A stretch of 64,000 bases of DNA. Source: DATARH01 sp963734125. Its GTDB lineage: Bacteria; Pseudomonadota; Alphaproteobacteria; ATCC43930; CGMCC-115725. The position numbers and the translations under genes were made by a program. The notes under the pieces were generated by a model. It did not search any database, was not told where the DNA came from, and saw only the letters and a program-made list of their open reading frames with translations. This document shows positions 16,990 through 25,345 of the stretch, piece by piece; position 1 is the first letter of the stretch, and every line of letters begins with the position of its first letter. The stretch is from contig CAVTGB010000079.1 of assembly GCA_963734125.1 (NCBI GenBank), positions 1 to 64,000 on the forward strand, given 5' to 3'.

Positions 16990-17940
16990 ATGAAATTATT
17001 GTATTTCGATGACTTTAAGCTTGGCGTGCTGAAGGGCGACAACACCGTCGTCGATGTCTCGGCCGTCGTGCGCGACATCCCGCATACCGGGCCGGGCGAT
17101 CTGATGAATGGCCTCATCGAGCGTTTTGCCAGCTATCGCGGCAAGCTCGAGGCGGCGGCCGCGAGCGGCAAGGGCGTCGCGCTCTCGAGCGTGCGCATCC
17201 GGCCGCCCTTGCCGAAGCCGGTCAACATCGACTGCATGGCCGTCAACTATATGGAAGACGGCACCCGCAAGGAGCCGGCGCTGATCAACGCCTTCCACAA
17301 ATCGCCGGGCGCGATCATCGGCAATGGCGACACGATGGTATTGCCCGATGCGCCGGCGACGATCTTCGAGGGTGAGGCCGAGATGGCGGTCATCATCGGC
17401 AAGCGGGCAAGTCACGTCAGCGCCGCCAACGCGATGGACTGCATCTTCGGCTACACCAACTTCGTCGACGGCTCGGCGCGCGGCCTGCCGGCCGGTGGGT
17501 TTTTTCACATGAAATCGCGCGACACCTTTGCGCCGATCGGCCCCTACATCGTCACCAAGGACGAGATTCCGGACCCGCAGAAACTGCAGATCCGGTTGTG
17601 GAACAACGGCACGCTCTACCAGAACTTCAACACCAGCGACATGGCGCATAAGATCCCGCGCTGCATCGAATGGCTGACCTCGATCCACACGTTGGAGCCG
17701 GGAGACATCGTCGCCACCGGCACCAACCACCGCGGTCTCAACCCGTTCATGGACGGCGACAAGGTTGAGATCGAGATCGACGGCCTCGGGCGGCTCGGCT
17801 TCAGCATCAAGGACGAGCTGAAGCGCAAATGGGACCGCAAGACGCGGCTGCAGTGCCATGAGACGGCGGCCCAGAAGACCCCCGGTGCCTACCCCGATTA
17901 TACGCCGCAATTGGCCGGAAAATACGCCAAGGCGGCCTGA
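16990..17940 (+). CDS. fumarylacetoacetate hydrolase family protein
   Basis: A 316-residue FAH-superfamily enzyme that cleaves C-C bonds or tautomerises beta-keto acids in catabolic routes. The metal-site glutamates lie in IFEGEAEMAVIIGK, followed by GYTNFVDGSAR, FFHMKSRDTFAPIGPYIVTK, the substrate loop NTSDMAHKIPRCIEW, and EPGDIVATGTNHRGLNPF. The N-terminal domain MKLLYFDDFKLGVLKG is typical of the larger ureidoglycolate-lyase/FAH group. The ATG at 16990 follows GAGGGAGCACC. It stands alone, so the exact substrate cannot be inferred. Confidence 0.9.
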   Translation: MKLLYFDDFKLGVLKGDNTVVDVSAVVRDIPHTGPGDLMNGLIERFASYRGKLEAAAASGKGVALSSVRIRPPLPKPVNIDCMAVNYMEDGTRKEPALINAFHKSPGAIIGNGDTMVLPDAPATIFEGEAEMAVIIGKRASHVSAANAMDCIFGYTNFVDGSARGLPAGGFFHMKSRDTFAPIGPYIVTKDEIPDPQKLQIRLWNNGTLYQNFNTSDMAHKIPRCIEWLTSIHTLEPGDIVATGTNHRGLNPFMDGDKVEIEIDGLGRLGFSIKDELKRKWDRKTRLQCHETAAQKTPGAYPDYTPQLAGKYAKAA

Positions 17941-17987
17941 GCCGACACGCCCCGGCGCGGCTGGGGCCGCATAGCTGTACGATCGGG

Positions 17988-18074
17988 TCCCTGCGAAGGC
18001 AGGGATCCATCCCCCCACATGAAGAACGGCCCGATGCCCGATGATGGATCCCTGCCTGCGCAGGGATCCACTCG
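17988..18074. repeat. inverted GGGATCC repeats between convergent genes
   Basis: Two copies of a short palindromic element face each other: GTCCCTGCGAAGGCAGGGAT at about 17991 and GATCCCTGCCTGCGCAGGGA at about 18048. Each can fold by itself, and the two can pair. It lies between the convergent FAH and MFS genes and probably works as a transcription boundary or REP-type repeat. No U-tract is present. Confidence 0.55.
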
Positions 18075-18084
18075 GCGCTGCCGG

Positions 18085-19404
18085 CTATGACGCCGGGATC
18101 GCGGCTGCGCTCATTATGGCTGCACGGCGGGCCCGGGCCTGGATCGCGATCAGCGCGGCGAGGCTGAGTACGGCGGTGAAAACGAGATAATAGCTTGGCG
18201 ACAGCGGATCGCCGGTGAGCGCGATCAGCGAAGTTGCGATGAGCGGCGCCAAACCGCCAAAGATCGACACCGCGGTGCTGAAGCCCAGCGCCACGCCGAT
18301 CGCGCGGGTCTCCACCGGGAACAGCTCCGACATCAGTGACGGCAAGACGCCGCTGTAGCCGGACTTGAGCAGCTGCAGCCAGCAGACGGCGATGATGCAG
18401 GCGACCAGCGACGGCAGGGCAGCCATCAACCAGAACGCCGGGTACGAGGTCAGCACGAACAGCCAGCAGGCGACCACCATGATCAGCGGCCGCGAGATCT
18501 TGTCCGACCAATTGCCGAAGAGCGGGGAGCCGATCGCCAGGATCAGCCCGCCGACCAGCGTCGCGGTGAACCCGGTCGATTGGGGCAGGTGCAGCGTCTT
18601 GACCGCGTAGGTCGGGATATAGGCCAGGATGTAAAACGAGCTGTTGGAGATGATCGAGACCCCGAGCGCCAGCAGCACCTCCAGCGGATTGCGCCGCAGC
18701 AGGTCCATGATGGGCATGCCCTCGGGCGTCTCGGCTGCGAGAAACTCCGGGGTCTCAAGCATCTTGCCGCGGATATAAAGGCCGGCCGGGCCGATCAGCA
18801 TTCCGAAGAAATAGGGAAGCCGCCATCCCCAATCGACCAGCTGCTGGTGGGTCAAGAGCGTCGTCAGGGCGACCCCGAACAGCGAGGCGAGGACGGTGAT
18901 AAAGCCGGCGGTGGCAAACTGCCAGCTCGCGGCGAACCCGCGCCGCCCGCCGGCATGCTCGGCGAGGAAGCTAACCGCGCTGCCGAATTCGCCGCCGACC
19001 GAAAACCCCTGCAAGAGGCGGGCGAGGGTAATCAGGATCGGGGCGGCGATGCCGATCGTGGCGTAGCCCGGCGTCAGCGCCATCAGCGTCGTGCCGATCA
19101 TCATTAAGAGGATCGACAGCATGAGCCCCGCCTTGCGCCCGGCGCGGTCGGTATAGCCGCCGACGATGATCGCTCCCAATGGCCGCACGAAATAGGCGAG
19201 GCCGAAGGCGCCGAACGTGATCAACAGCGACACGGTCGGGCTCTTGACCGGGAAAAACACTTCGGCAATCGTCACGGCGAAAAAGCCGTAGACGACAAAA
19301 TCGAACCATTCCAAGACGTTGCCGATCGTCGCCGCGACGATCATCCGGCGCATCGATGGCGGTGCCGCGCCCGGCGTCTGGCCGGCGATTGCGTCCGTGG
19401 TCAT
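18085..19404 (-). CDS. MFS transporter, metabolite:H+ symporter type
   Basis: A 439-residue major facilitator of the MHS family (ProP/KgtP/ShiA type), which imports organic acids or osmolytes with protons. It has twelve hydrophobic segments, the N-terminal signature IGNVLEWFDFVVYGFFAVTI, the loop 2-3 motif VGGYTDRAGRKAGL, LLQGFSVGGEFGSAVSFLAE and the loop 8-9 version GNWSDKISRPLI. It is divergent from the ilvD-type dehydratase with an 88-bp gap, which suggests shared control and that it might import a sugar acid for that enzyme. This is inference only. Confidence 0.9.
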   Translation of the reverse strand: MTTDAIAGQTPGAAPPSMRRMIVAATIGNVLEWFDFVVYGFFAVTIAEVFFPVKSPTVSLLITFGAFGLAYFVRPLGAIIVGGYTDRAGRKAGLMLSILLMMIGTTLMALTPGYATIGIAAPILITLARLLQGFSVGGEFGSAVSFLAEHAGGRRGFAASWQFATAGFITVLASLFGVALTTLLTHQQLVDWGWRLPYFFGMLIGPAGLYIRGKMLETPEFLAAETPEGMPIMDLLRRNPLEVLLALGVSIISNSSFYILAYIPTYAVKTLHLPQSTGFTATLVGGLILAIGSPLFGNWSDKISRPLIMVVACWLFVLTSYPAFWLMAALPSLVACIIAVCWLQLLKSGYSGVLPSLMSELFPVETRAIGVALGFSTAVSIFGGLAPLIATSLIALTGDPLSPSYYLVFTAVLSLAALIAIQARARRAAIMSAAAIPAS

Positions 19405-19492
19405 CTTCCCCCTCTTTTCGTCGCGTCGTGCGGGTTATTGTTCCCCCGAGAATGTCACGAAATCGGTGCGCACGCATTATTAGGATAGATCA

Positions 19493-21190
19493 ATGAGAAA
19501 ACTCCGGTCGGAGGTCACCAAGCTCGGGCTGACCCGCACCCCGCACCGCGCGTTCATGCGGGCGATGGGGCTCGACGACGAGGCGATCGCGAAGCCGATG
19601 GTCGGCGTCGTCAGCATGAAGGGCGAGCAGACGCCGTGCAATATGACGCATGCCTTTCAGGTCGATGCGGCCAAGGAGGGAATCGTTGCTTCCGGCGGGA
19701 CGCCGCGCGAGTTCACCACGATCTCGATGTCGGACGGGATCGGGATGAACCACGAGGGGATGAAATTCTCGCTGGTCACCCGCGAAGTCATCGCCAACTC
19801 GATCGAGGCGGTCGTGCACGGCCTCGCCTATGACGGGCTCGTCGGTTTCGGCGGCTGCGACAAGACTTTGCCGGGTGTGATGATGGGGATGGTGCGGTGC
19901 AACGTGCCGTCGGTCTTTGTCTATGGCGGCAGCGCGCTGCCGGGACGCTTTGGCGGGCAAGATGTGACGATCCTCGATTCCTACGAGGCTGTCGGCGCGG
20001 TGATGACCGGCGAGATGGACGAGGCCACGCTCGCGCTCCTCGAACGCGCCTGCCTGCCGAGTGTGGGCGCCTGCGCCGGCCAGTTCACCGCCAACACGAT
20101 GGCGATGGTATCGGAGGCGCTCGGCCTCAGTGTGCCCAACGTATCGATGGTGCCCGGCGTCTTCGCCGAGCGCGCGGCTCATGCCCGGCGCGGCGGCGCC
20201 CTGGTGATGGCGGCGATCGCGCGCGGTGGGCCCTTGCCGCGCGACATCGTCACGAAAAAGGCGCTGGAAAACGCTTGCGCGATCGTTGCGGCGACCGGCG
20301 GATCGACCAATGCCGCCCTGCACATTCCGGCCATCGCGCATGAGGCTGGCATTGCCTTCGATATCGACGATTTCGCGCGGGTTTGCGAACGCACCCCGGT
20401 CATTGCCGATCTGCGCCCCGGCGGCCGCTTCACCGCCAAAGATGTCCACGATATCGGCGGCACCGCGGTCATCCTGCGCGCGCTGATCGAGGGCGGTTAC
20501 ATCGATGGCGAGTGTCTGACCGTGACGGGCGACACCCTGAGGCAGGCTTATGGCGCGGCGGCGCTGCCCGATGGCGCGGTGGTGCGCAAAGCTGGCGCAC
20601 CCATAATGCCGGATGGCGGCCTCGCCGTTCTCAAGGGCAATCTGTGTCCGAACGGCGCGTTACTCAAAGTCGCCGGGCTGAAGACGCTGCGTCACGAGGG
20701 GCCGGCGCGGGTGTTCGAATGCGAGGAGGATTGCGCTCGCGTCGTCGAGGCCCGGGCCTACCAGGCCGGCGAAGTCTTGATCATTCGCAACGAGGGGCCG
20801 GTCGGCGGGCCGGGCATGCGCGAGATGCTGGGCGTCACCGCCCTGATCTACGGCCAGCAGATGGGCGAGAGCGTGGCGCTCGTCACCGACGGGCGGTTCT
20901 CCGGTGCGACGCACGGGATCTGCGTCGGCTATGTCGCGCCCGAGGCGGCGATCGGCGGCCCGCTGGCGCTGGTGCGCGATGGCGACATCGTCCGGATCGA
21001 TGCCGTCAGCCGACGTATGGACCTCCTGGTCGAAGACCGTGTCCTGGCGGAGCGTCGGGTCCACTGGCACCCGTCCGCCACGCGCCACAAGGCCGGGCTC
21101 CTGGCCAAATACGCCCGCCAGGTCGGCCAGGCGAACAAGGGCGCCGTCACCCACGAAGGCGGCGCCGAATGGCCCTGGTTCGAGCGCTGA
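19493..21190 (+). CDS. IlvD/Edd family dehydratase (dihydroxy-acid dehydratase-like)
   Basis: A 565-residue Fe-S dehydratase of the IlvD/Edd family. Cluster cysteines are visible in GFGGCDKTLPGVMMG and SVGACAGQFTANTMAM; other motifs are ATGGSTNAALHIPAIAHEAG, NEGPVGGPGMREML and VTDGRFSGATHGICVGYVAPEA. The family includes dihydroxy-acid dehydratase (valine/isoleucine synthesis), 6-phosphogluconate dehydratase and sugar-acid dehydratases. The size and VTDGRFSG motif favour IlvD. The location beside a divergent organic-acid transporter leaves a catabolic sugar-acid role open. The gene symbol is therefore withheld. Confidence 0.88.
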   Translation: MRKLRSEVTKLGLTRTPHRAFMRAMGLDDEAIAKPMVGVVSMKGEQTPCNMTHAFQVDAAKEGIVASGGTPREFTTISMSDGIGMNHEGMKFSLVTREVIANSIEAVVHGLAYDGLVGFGGCDKTLPGVMMGMVRCNVPSVFVYGGSALPGRFGGQDVTILDSYEAVGAVMTGEMDEATLALLERACLPSVGACAGQFTANTMAMVSEALGLSVPNVSMVPGVFAERAAHARRGGALVMAAIARGGPLPRDIVTKKALENACAIVAATGGSTNAALHIPAIAHEAGIAFDIDDFARVCERTPVIADLRPGGRFTAKDVHDIGGTAVILRALIEGGYIDGECLTVTGDTLRQAYGAAALPDGAVVRKAGAPIMPDGGLAVLKGNLCPNGALLKVAGLKTLRHEGPARVFECEEDCARVVEARAYQAGEVLIIRNEGPVGGPGMREMLGVTALIYGQQMGESVALVTDGRFSGATHGICVGYVAPEAAIGGPLALVRDGDIVRIDAVSRRMDLLVEDRVLAERRVHWHPSATRHKAGLLAKYARQVGQANKGAVTHEGGAEWPWFER

Positions 21191-21307
21191 TCCCGATCGG
21201 GGGGGGGCCGCGAGGACCGATTGCGCAGACCGGCGGGTGACAGCGGCGCCTTGGATCGGATATGCCTCTATCCCGATGCCTCATTTCCGCAACAAGCGAG
21301 CCCGCCG

Positions 21308-21974
21308 ATGCTGATGGCCCTCTCCGGCCCGTCCCGTCCGCCCGTTGCCGGCGGCAACCCCACCCGCGTCGTCATCCTGCTGCACGGCCTCGGCGCCGAC
21401 GGCAACGATCTGATCGGGTTGCAGCAATATTGGGGGCGCCTCGTGCCAGAGGCGGAATTCGTCTCGCCAAACGCGCCCTTTCCCTGCGACATGGCGCCTT
21501 ACGGCTATCAGTGGTTCAGCGTGCAGGACCGCACCCCGCCAGCGGTCCTCGGCGGGGTCCGCGCCGCTGCCCCGCTGCTCGACGCGTTCATCGATGACGA
21601 ACTCAAAAAACGCGGGCTCGACGCGAGCGAGGCGGCGCTGGTCGGGTTTTCGCAGGGCACAATGATGGCGCTGTTCGTCGGTCTGCGCCGAGCCAAGAAG
21701 CTGGCCGGGATTCTCGGCTATTCGGGCCGGCTGTTGGCGCCGGATCTACTGGCTGACGAACTGCGTTCCCGCCCGCCGGTGCTTCTGGTGCACGGCACCG
21801 CGGACCCGCTCGTTCCGTTCGAACTTTCTCGCTTTGGCGGAAACCGCGCTCAAGGGGGCCGGCGTCGCGGTCGAGACCCTCGCCTGCGTCGGCGTCGAAC
21901 ATGCGATCGACCAGGAGGGGCTGGAGCGCGGCGGCCGCTTCCTGCGCGAGGTGCTCAGCGCGCCCCGCCCTTGA
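21308..21974 (+). CDS. alpha/beta hydrolase (carboxylesterase/phospholipase type), frameshifted
   Basis: A ~221-residue serine hydrolase of the dienelactone-hydrolase/phospholipase-carboxylesterase family. It shows the oxyanion loop VVILLHGLGADGNDLIGL, the family segment FVSPNAPFPCDMAPYGYQW, the nucleophile elbow GFSQGTMMAL and the aspartate in LLVHGTADPLVPF. One extra base near 21825 shifts the frame. The true C-terminus reads LAETALKGAGVAVETLACVG, then VEHAIDQEG (catalytic His), ending at 21974. Without the correction the frame runs on into the convergent TlpA gene. The substrate is unknown. Confidence 0.8.
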
Positions 21975-22593
21975 CCGCGCCGGGGTCGCGCTCCAGCAAC
22001 GGTTTGAGCACCGCCGTCATCGCCGCGGAGTCCCACTCGGCGCCGCCTTCGACCCGCCCGACCACCTGGTTGCGTGCATCGATGACGATGCTCGTCGGCA
22101 GCCCGCGCACGTGGAAGGCGTGGGCCAGATCGGATTGCGGGTCGAGGTAGATTTTGAGGTTTTTGAGACCCATGTGGGCGACGAACGGGACGACCCGCTT
22201 GGCCCCGGCGCGGTCCTGGGAGACCGCGGCGACGACGATCTTGCCGCTGAGCTCCCCTTGCAGCCGGACGAGCGAGGGCATCTCCTTCAAACAAGGCTGG
22301 CACCAGGTCGCCCACAGATTGACGATAACCGGCTTGCCCTTGAAATCGGCGAGGCTCGTGAGCTTCCCGTCGATATCGGTAAATGCGGTCGCTGGCGCTG
22401 GCTGCGGCGGGCGCACCGGGATAAACTCACCGAGACTCATCTTTTCTTCCTCGGCCGCGGGGGCCGCCGAGAGTGCGCACAGGAGCACGAGGAGAACGGT
22501 GCCGAACCAAGCCAACCCCCCAGTGAACCCGGTCAATCCGGCGTGGGGTGGCCGCTTCGAGGGCGGTCCGGCCGCGATCATGCGCCGCATCAA
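21955..22593 (-). CDS. TlpA-family thiol:disulfide oxidoreductase
   Basis: A periplasmic, membrane-anchored thioredoxin-fold reductase related to TlpA/ResA. A hydrophobic signal/anchor (WFGTVLLVLLCALSAAPAA) is followed by the redox motif VNLWATWCQPCLKEMPSL and the cis-proline segment GLPTSIVIDARNQVV. Such proteins reduce cytochrome c or other periplasmic thiols. The longest ATG start (22593) would overlap the divergent argH by ~95 bp; a TTG at 22515 or an intermediate start would nearly remove the overlap. A tlpA gene divergent from argH-lysA is common in Rhodospirillales. Confidence 0.87.
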   Translation of the reverse strand: MMRRMIAAGPPSKRPPHAGLTGFTGGLAWFGTVLLVLLCALSAAPAAEEEKMSLGEFIPVRPPQPAPATAFTDIDGKLTSLADFKGKPVIVNLWATWCQPCLKEMPSLVRLQGELSGKIVVAAVSQDRAGAKRVVPFVAHMGLKNLKIYLDPQSDLAHAFHVRGLPTSIVIDARNQVVGRVEGGAEWDSAAMTAVLKPLLERDPGAVKGGAR

Positions 22594-23911
22594 TGCCTCG
22601 ATCGATGTCGATAAGCGCCTTTACGCCGAGGATATCTCGGGCTCGCTGGCGCATTGCGCGATGCTCGTGGCGCAGAGCATCGTGTCGCCGGAAGATGGCG
22701 CGGCGATCGCCAAGGGTCTAGAGCAAATCCGCGGCGAGATCGAACAGGGCGCCTTTCGGTTCAGCGAGGCGAACGAGGACATCCACCTCAATATCGAGGC
22801 GCGGCTCGCCGAGCTGATCGGCCCCGTCGCCGGGCGCCTTCATACCGCACGCTCGCGCAACGACCAGGTCGCGACTGATTTCCGCCTCTGGGTACGCGGC
22901 GCGGTCGAGCGCAGCGATGTCGCGATGCGCGAGTTGCAGGCGGCACTGATCGACCAGGCCGAGGCGCATGCCGATACGGTGATGCCCGGCTTCACCCATC
23001 TGCAGATCGCCCAGCCGGTGACCTTCGGGCACCATCTCCTTGCCTATGTCGAGATGATCGGGCGCGACCGCTCGCGCTTCGCCGATTGCCGGCGCCGCCT
23101 CAACGAATGCCCGCTCGGAGCCGCCGCGCTGGCTGGCACCGCCTTTGCGATCGACCGCGACGCGACCGCTGCGGCGCTCGGCTTCGACCGCCCCGCGGCA
23201 AATTCGATGGATGCCGTCTCCGATCGCGACTTCGCCATCGAATTTCTCGCCGGCGCGGCAATCGCCGGCAGCCATTTATCGCGCTTTGCCGAAGAGATCG
23301 TGTTGTGGTCGAGCGAGCCCTTCGGCTTCATCCACCTCACCGACGCGTTCACCACCGGCAGTTCGATCATGCCGCAAAAGCGCAACCCCGACGCCGCCGA
23401 ACTGGTTCGCGCCAAGACCGGCCGGCTCAACGGCTCGCTACTTCACCTGCTGACGGTGATGAAGGGGCTGCCGCTCGCCTATCAGAAGGATATGCAGGAA
23501 GACAAGGCCCCGGTGTTCGAGGCGGCCGAGGCCCTCGAATTGTGTCTCGTCGCGACCGCTGGAATGGTGCGCGACATGCGCCCCGACCGCGCGCGGCTGC
23601 GCCAAGCTGCGGCGCGCGGCTTCAGCACCGCCACCGACCTCGCCGACTGGCTGGTCCGCGTGCTCGGGATGCCGTTCCGCCGCGCCCACCACCTCACCGG
23701 CGAGATCGTCAAACGCGCCGAAGCGAAGGGCTCGACCCTCGCCGAATTGCCGCTCGATGAGCTGCAAGCGCTCGAACCGGCGATCACGCAGGCGGTGTAC
23801 GAGGCGCTCGAAATCGACCGCTCGGTCGCCAGCCGGACCAGCTTTGGCGGCACCGCGCCGGCGCGGGTGCGCGAAGCCGCACAGGCCGCGCGCAGGAGGT
23901 TCCTGGCATGA
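22499..23911 (+). CDS. argH: argininosuccinate lyase
   Basis: ArgH splits argininosuccinate into arginine and fumarate, the last arginine-synthesis step. It is a ~470-residue fumarase-superfamily protein with WGGRFEGGPAAIMRRINAS at the N-terminus, LHTARSRNDQVATDFRLW, the active-site TVMPGFTHLQIAQPVTFG, and the superfamily signature GSSIMPQKRNPDAAELVR. I prefer the GTG at 22499, preceded by GAGGAGAAC, over more upstream frames that would enter the divergent tlpA. It begins the argH-lptM-lysA-TIGR02302 operon with ATGA-type overlaps throughout. Confidence 0.95.
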   Translation: MPNQANPPVNPVNPAWGGRFEGGPAAIMRRINASIDVDKRLYAEDISGSLAHCAMLVAQSIVSPEDGAAIAKGLEQIRGEIEQGAFRFSEANEDIHLNIEARLAELIGPVAGRLHTARSRNDQVATDFRLWVRGAVERSDVAMRELQAALIDQAEAHADTVMPGFTHLQIAQPVTFGHHLLAYVEMIGRDRSRFADCRRRLNECPLGAAALAGTAFAIDRDATAAALGFDRPAANSMDAVSDRDFAIEFLAGAAIAGSHLSRFAEEIVLWSSEPFGFIHLTDAFTTGSSIMPQKRNPDAAELVRAKTGRLNGSLLHLLTVMKGLPLAYQKDMQEDKAPVFEAAEALELCLVATAGMVRDMRPDRARLRQAAARGFSTATDLADWLVRVLGMPFRRAHHLTGEIVKRAEAKGSTLAELPLDELQALEPAITQAVYEALEIDRSVASRTSFGGTAPARVREAAQAARRRFLA

Positions 23912-24042
23912 ACGGCAAGATCGCGCGGGTGCTTGTCCTGCTCGTCGTCGCGGTCGCGCTCGCCGGGTGTGGCAAGAAGGGGTCGCCGCAGCCGCCGCCC
24001 GATCAGCCCAACACCTATCCCAGGACCTATCCGAGTGCCTGA
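23908..24042 (+). CDS. lptM: small LptM-like lipoprotein
   Basis: A 44-residue lipoprotein: MNGKIARVLVLLVVAVALAG followed by the lipobox cysteine (LAGC) and the charged CGKKGSPQPPP mature start. This matches the LptM/YifL family that helps assemble the LPS translocon LptD. It overlaps argH by ATGA and its stop overlaps the lysA GTG start, so it is translated within the operon. An lptM-like gene next to lysA is a known arrangement in proteobacteria. The length and lipobox make it convincing despite the small size. Confidence 0.85.
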   Translation: MNGKIARVLVLLVVAVALAGCGKKGSPQPPPDQPNTYPRTYPSA

Positions 24043-25345
24043 CTTCTTTCCCTATCGCGATGGCGAGCTCTATGCCGAGGCGGTGCCGGTGGCGCGGATC
24101 GCCGCGGCGGTCGGCACGCCGTTCTATCTCTATTCCGGCGCCTCGCTGAGCGCCCGCTATGGCGCCTTCGCTGCGGCTTTCGCGCCGGCGCGCCCGCTGA
24201 TCTGCTATGCCGTGAAGGCCAACGCCAATCTAGCCGTGCTGCGGGTGTTCGCCCGGCTCGGGGCCGGGGCCGACGTCGTCTCGGAAGGCGAATTGCGGCG
24301 CGCCCTCGCGGCCGGCATCCCGCCGGAGCGCATCGTCTTCTCCGGCGTCGGCAAGACCCGCGCCGAGCTCGAGGCCGCGCTTGCCGCCGGCATCTACCAG
24401 ATCAATGTCGAGTCGATCCCCGAATTGCAGCGGCTCGGCGCGGTCGCTGCGACGCGCGGCGCCACCGCCCGGATCGCGATCCGGGTCAATCCGGATGTCG
24501 ACGCGCTGACCCACGCCAAGATCTCTACCGGCAAGAAGGAAAACAAGTTCGGCATCGACCTGGAGGACGCCGGCGAGGCCTATCGCATCGCCGCCGAGTT
24601 GCCGGGCATCGAGCCGGTTGGGCTCGCGGTGCATATCGGCTCCCAGACCGGCGGCGGTCTCGGTCCTTTCCGGGAGGCGTTCGAACGTTTAGCGGCGCTG
24701 ATCGTCGAGCTGCGCCAAGTCGGCCTCATCGTACAGCGCGTCGATCTCGGCGGCGGCCTCGGTATCCGCTATCACACGGAAACCCCGCCCGACCCAAAGG
24801 ACTATGCGCGGCTGGTGCAGGGCGTTTTCGGCACGCTCGATGTCGAGATCGCGTGCGAGCCCGGCCGCGTGCTGGTCGGCCCTTCGGGATTGCTCGTCGC
24901 GAAGGTGATCTACGTCAAGGACGGCGCGTCGAGGCGGTTCGTCATTGTCGATGCGGCGATGAACGACCTGATCCGGCCGGCGCTGTACGAAGCGTGGCAC
25001 GATATCGTTCCGGTTCGGCTGCCCGCCCCCGGCGCGGTGCTGAGCCCGGCCGACGTCGTCGGCCCGATCTGCGAAACCGCCGACAGCTTTGCCAGCGCGC
25101 GCGATCTCCCGCCGCTTGACGAGGGTGATCTGGTGGCACTGACCGCTGCGGGGGCGTATGGCGCGACGATGAGTTCGACCTACAACAGCCGGCTCTTGGT
25201 GCCCGAGGTGCTCGTCGACGGGAGCCGGTTTGCCGTAATCCGGGCGCGACCGAGCTACAAGTCGATGCTCGGGTTGGATACCGTTCCCGATTGGCTGGCC
25301 GATCCGATAGCCGAGGATCCTGCGCGCAGCCGAGGTGTCGCGTGA
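24035..25345 (+). CDS. lysA: diaminopimelate decarboxylase
   Basis: LysA decarboxylates meso-diaminopimelate to lysine with PLP. It is 436 residues. The PLP lysine is in LICYAVKANANLAVLRV; other motifs are GADVVSEGELRRAL, KFGIDLEDAGEA, AVHIGSQTG, VDLGGGLGIRYH, the phosphate-binding CEPGRVLVGPSG, and the subunit-contributed cysteine PICETADSFA with AAGAYGATMSSTYNSR. It starts at GTG 24035 inside the lptM end. It is the third gene of the argH operon, linking arginine and lysine synthesis. Confidence 0.96.
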   Translation: MPDFFPYRDGELYAEAVPVARIAAAVGTPFYLYSGASLSARYGAFAAAFAPARPLICYAVKANANLAVLRVFARLGAGADVVSEGELRRALAAGIPPERIVFSGVGKTRAELEAALAAGIYQINVESIPELQRLGAVAATRGATARIAIRVNPDVDALTHAKISTGKKENKFGIDLEDAGEAYRIAAELPGIEPVGLAVHIGSQTGGGLGPFREAFERLAALIVELRQVGLIVQRVDLGGGLGIRYHTETPPDPKDYARLVQGVFGTLDVEIACEPGRVLVGPSGLLVAKVIYVKDGASRRFVIVDAAMNDLIRPALYEAWHDIVPVRLPAPGAVLSPADVVGPICETADSFASARDLPPLDEGDLVALTAAGAYGATMSSTYNSRLLVPEVLVDGSRFAVIRARPSYKSMLGLDTVPDWLADPIAEDPARSRGVA

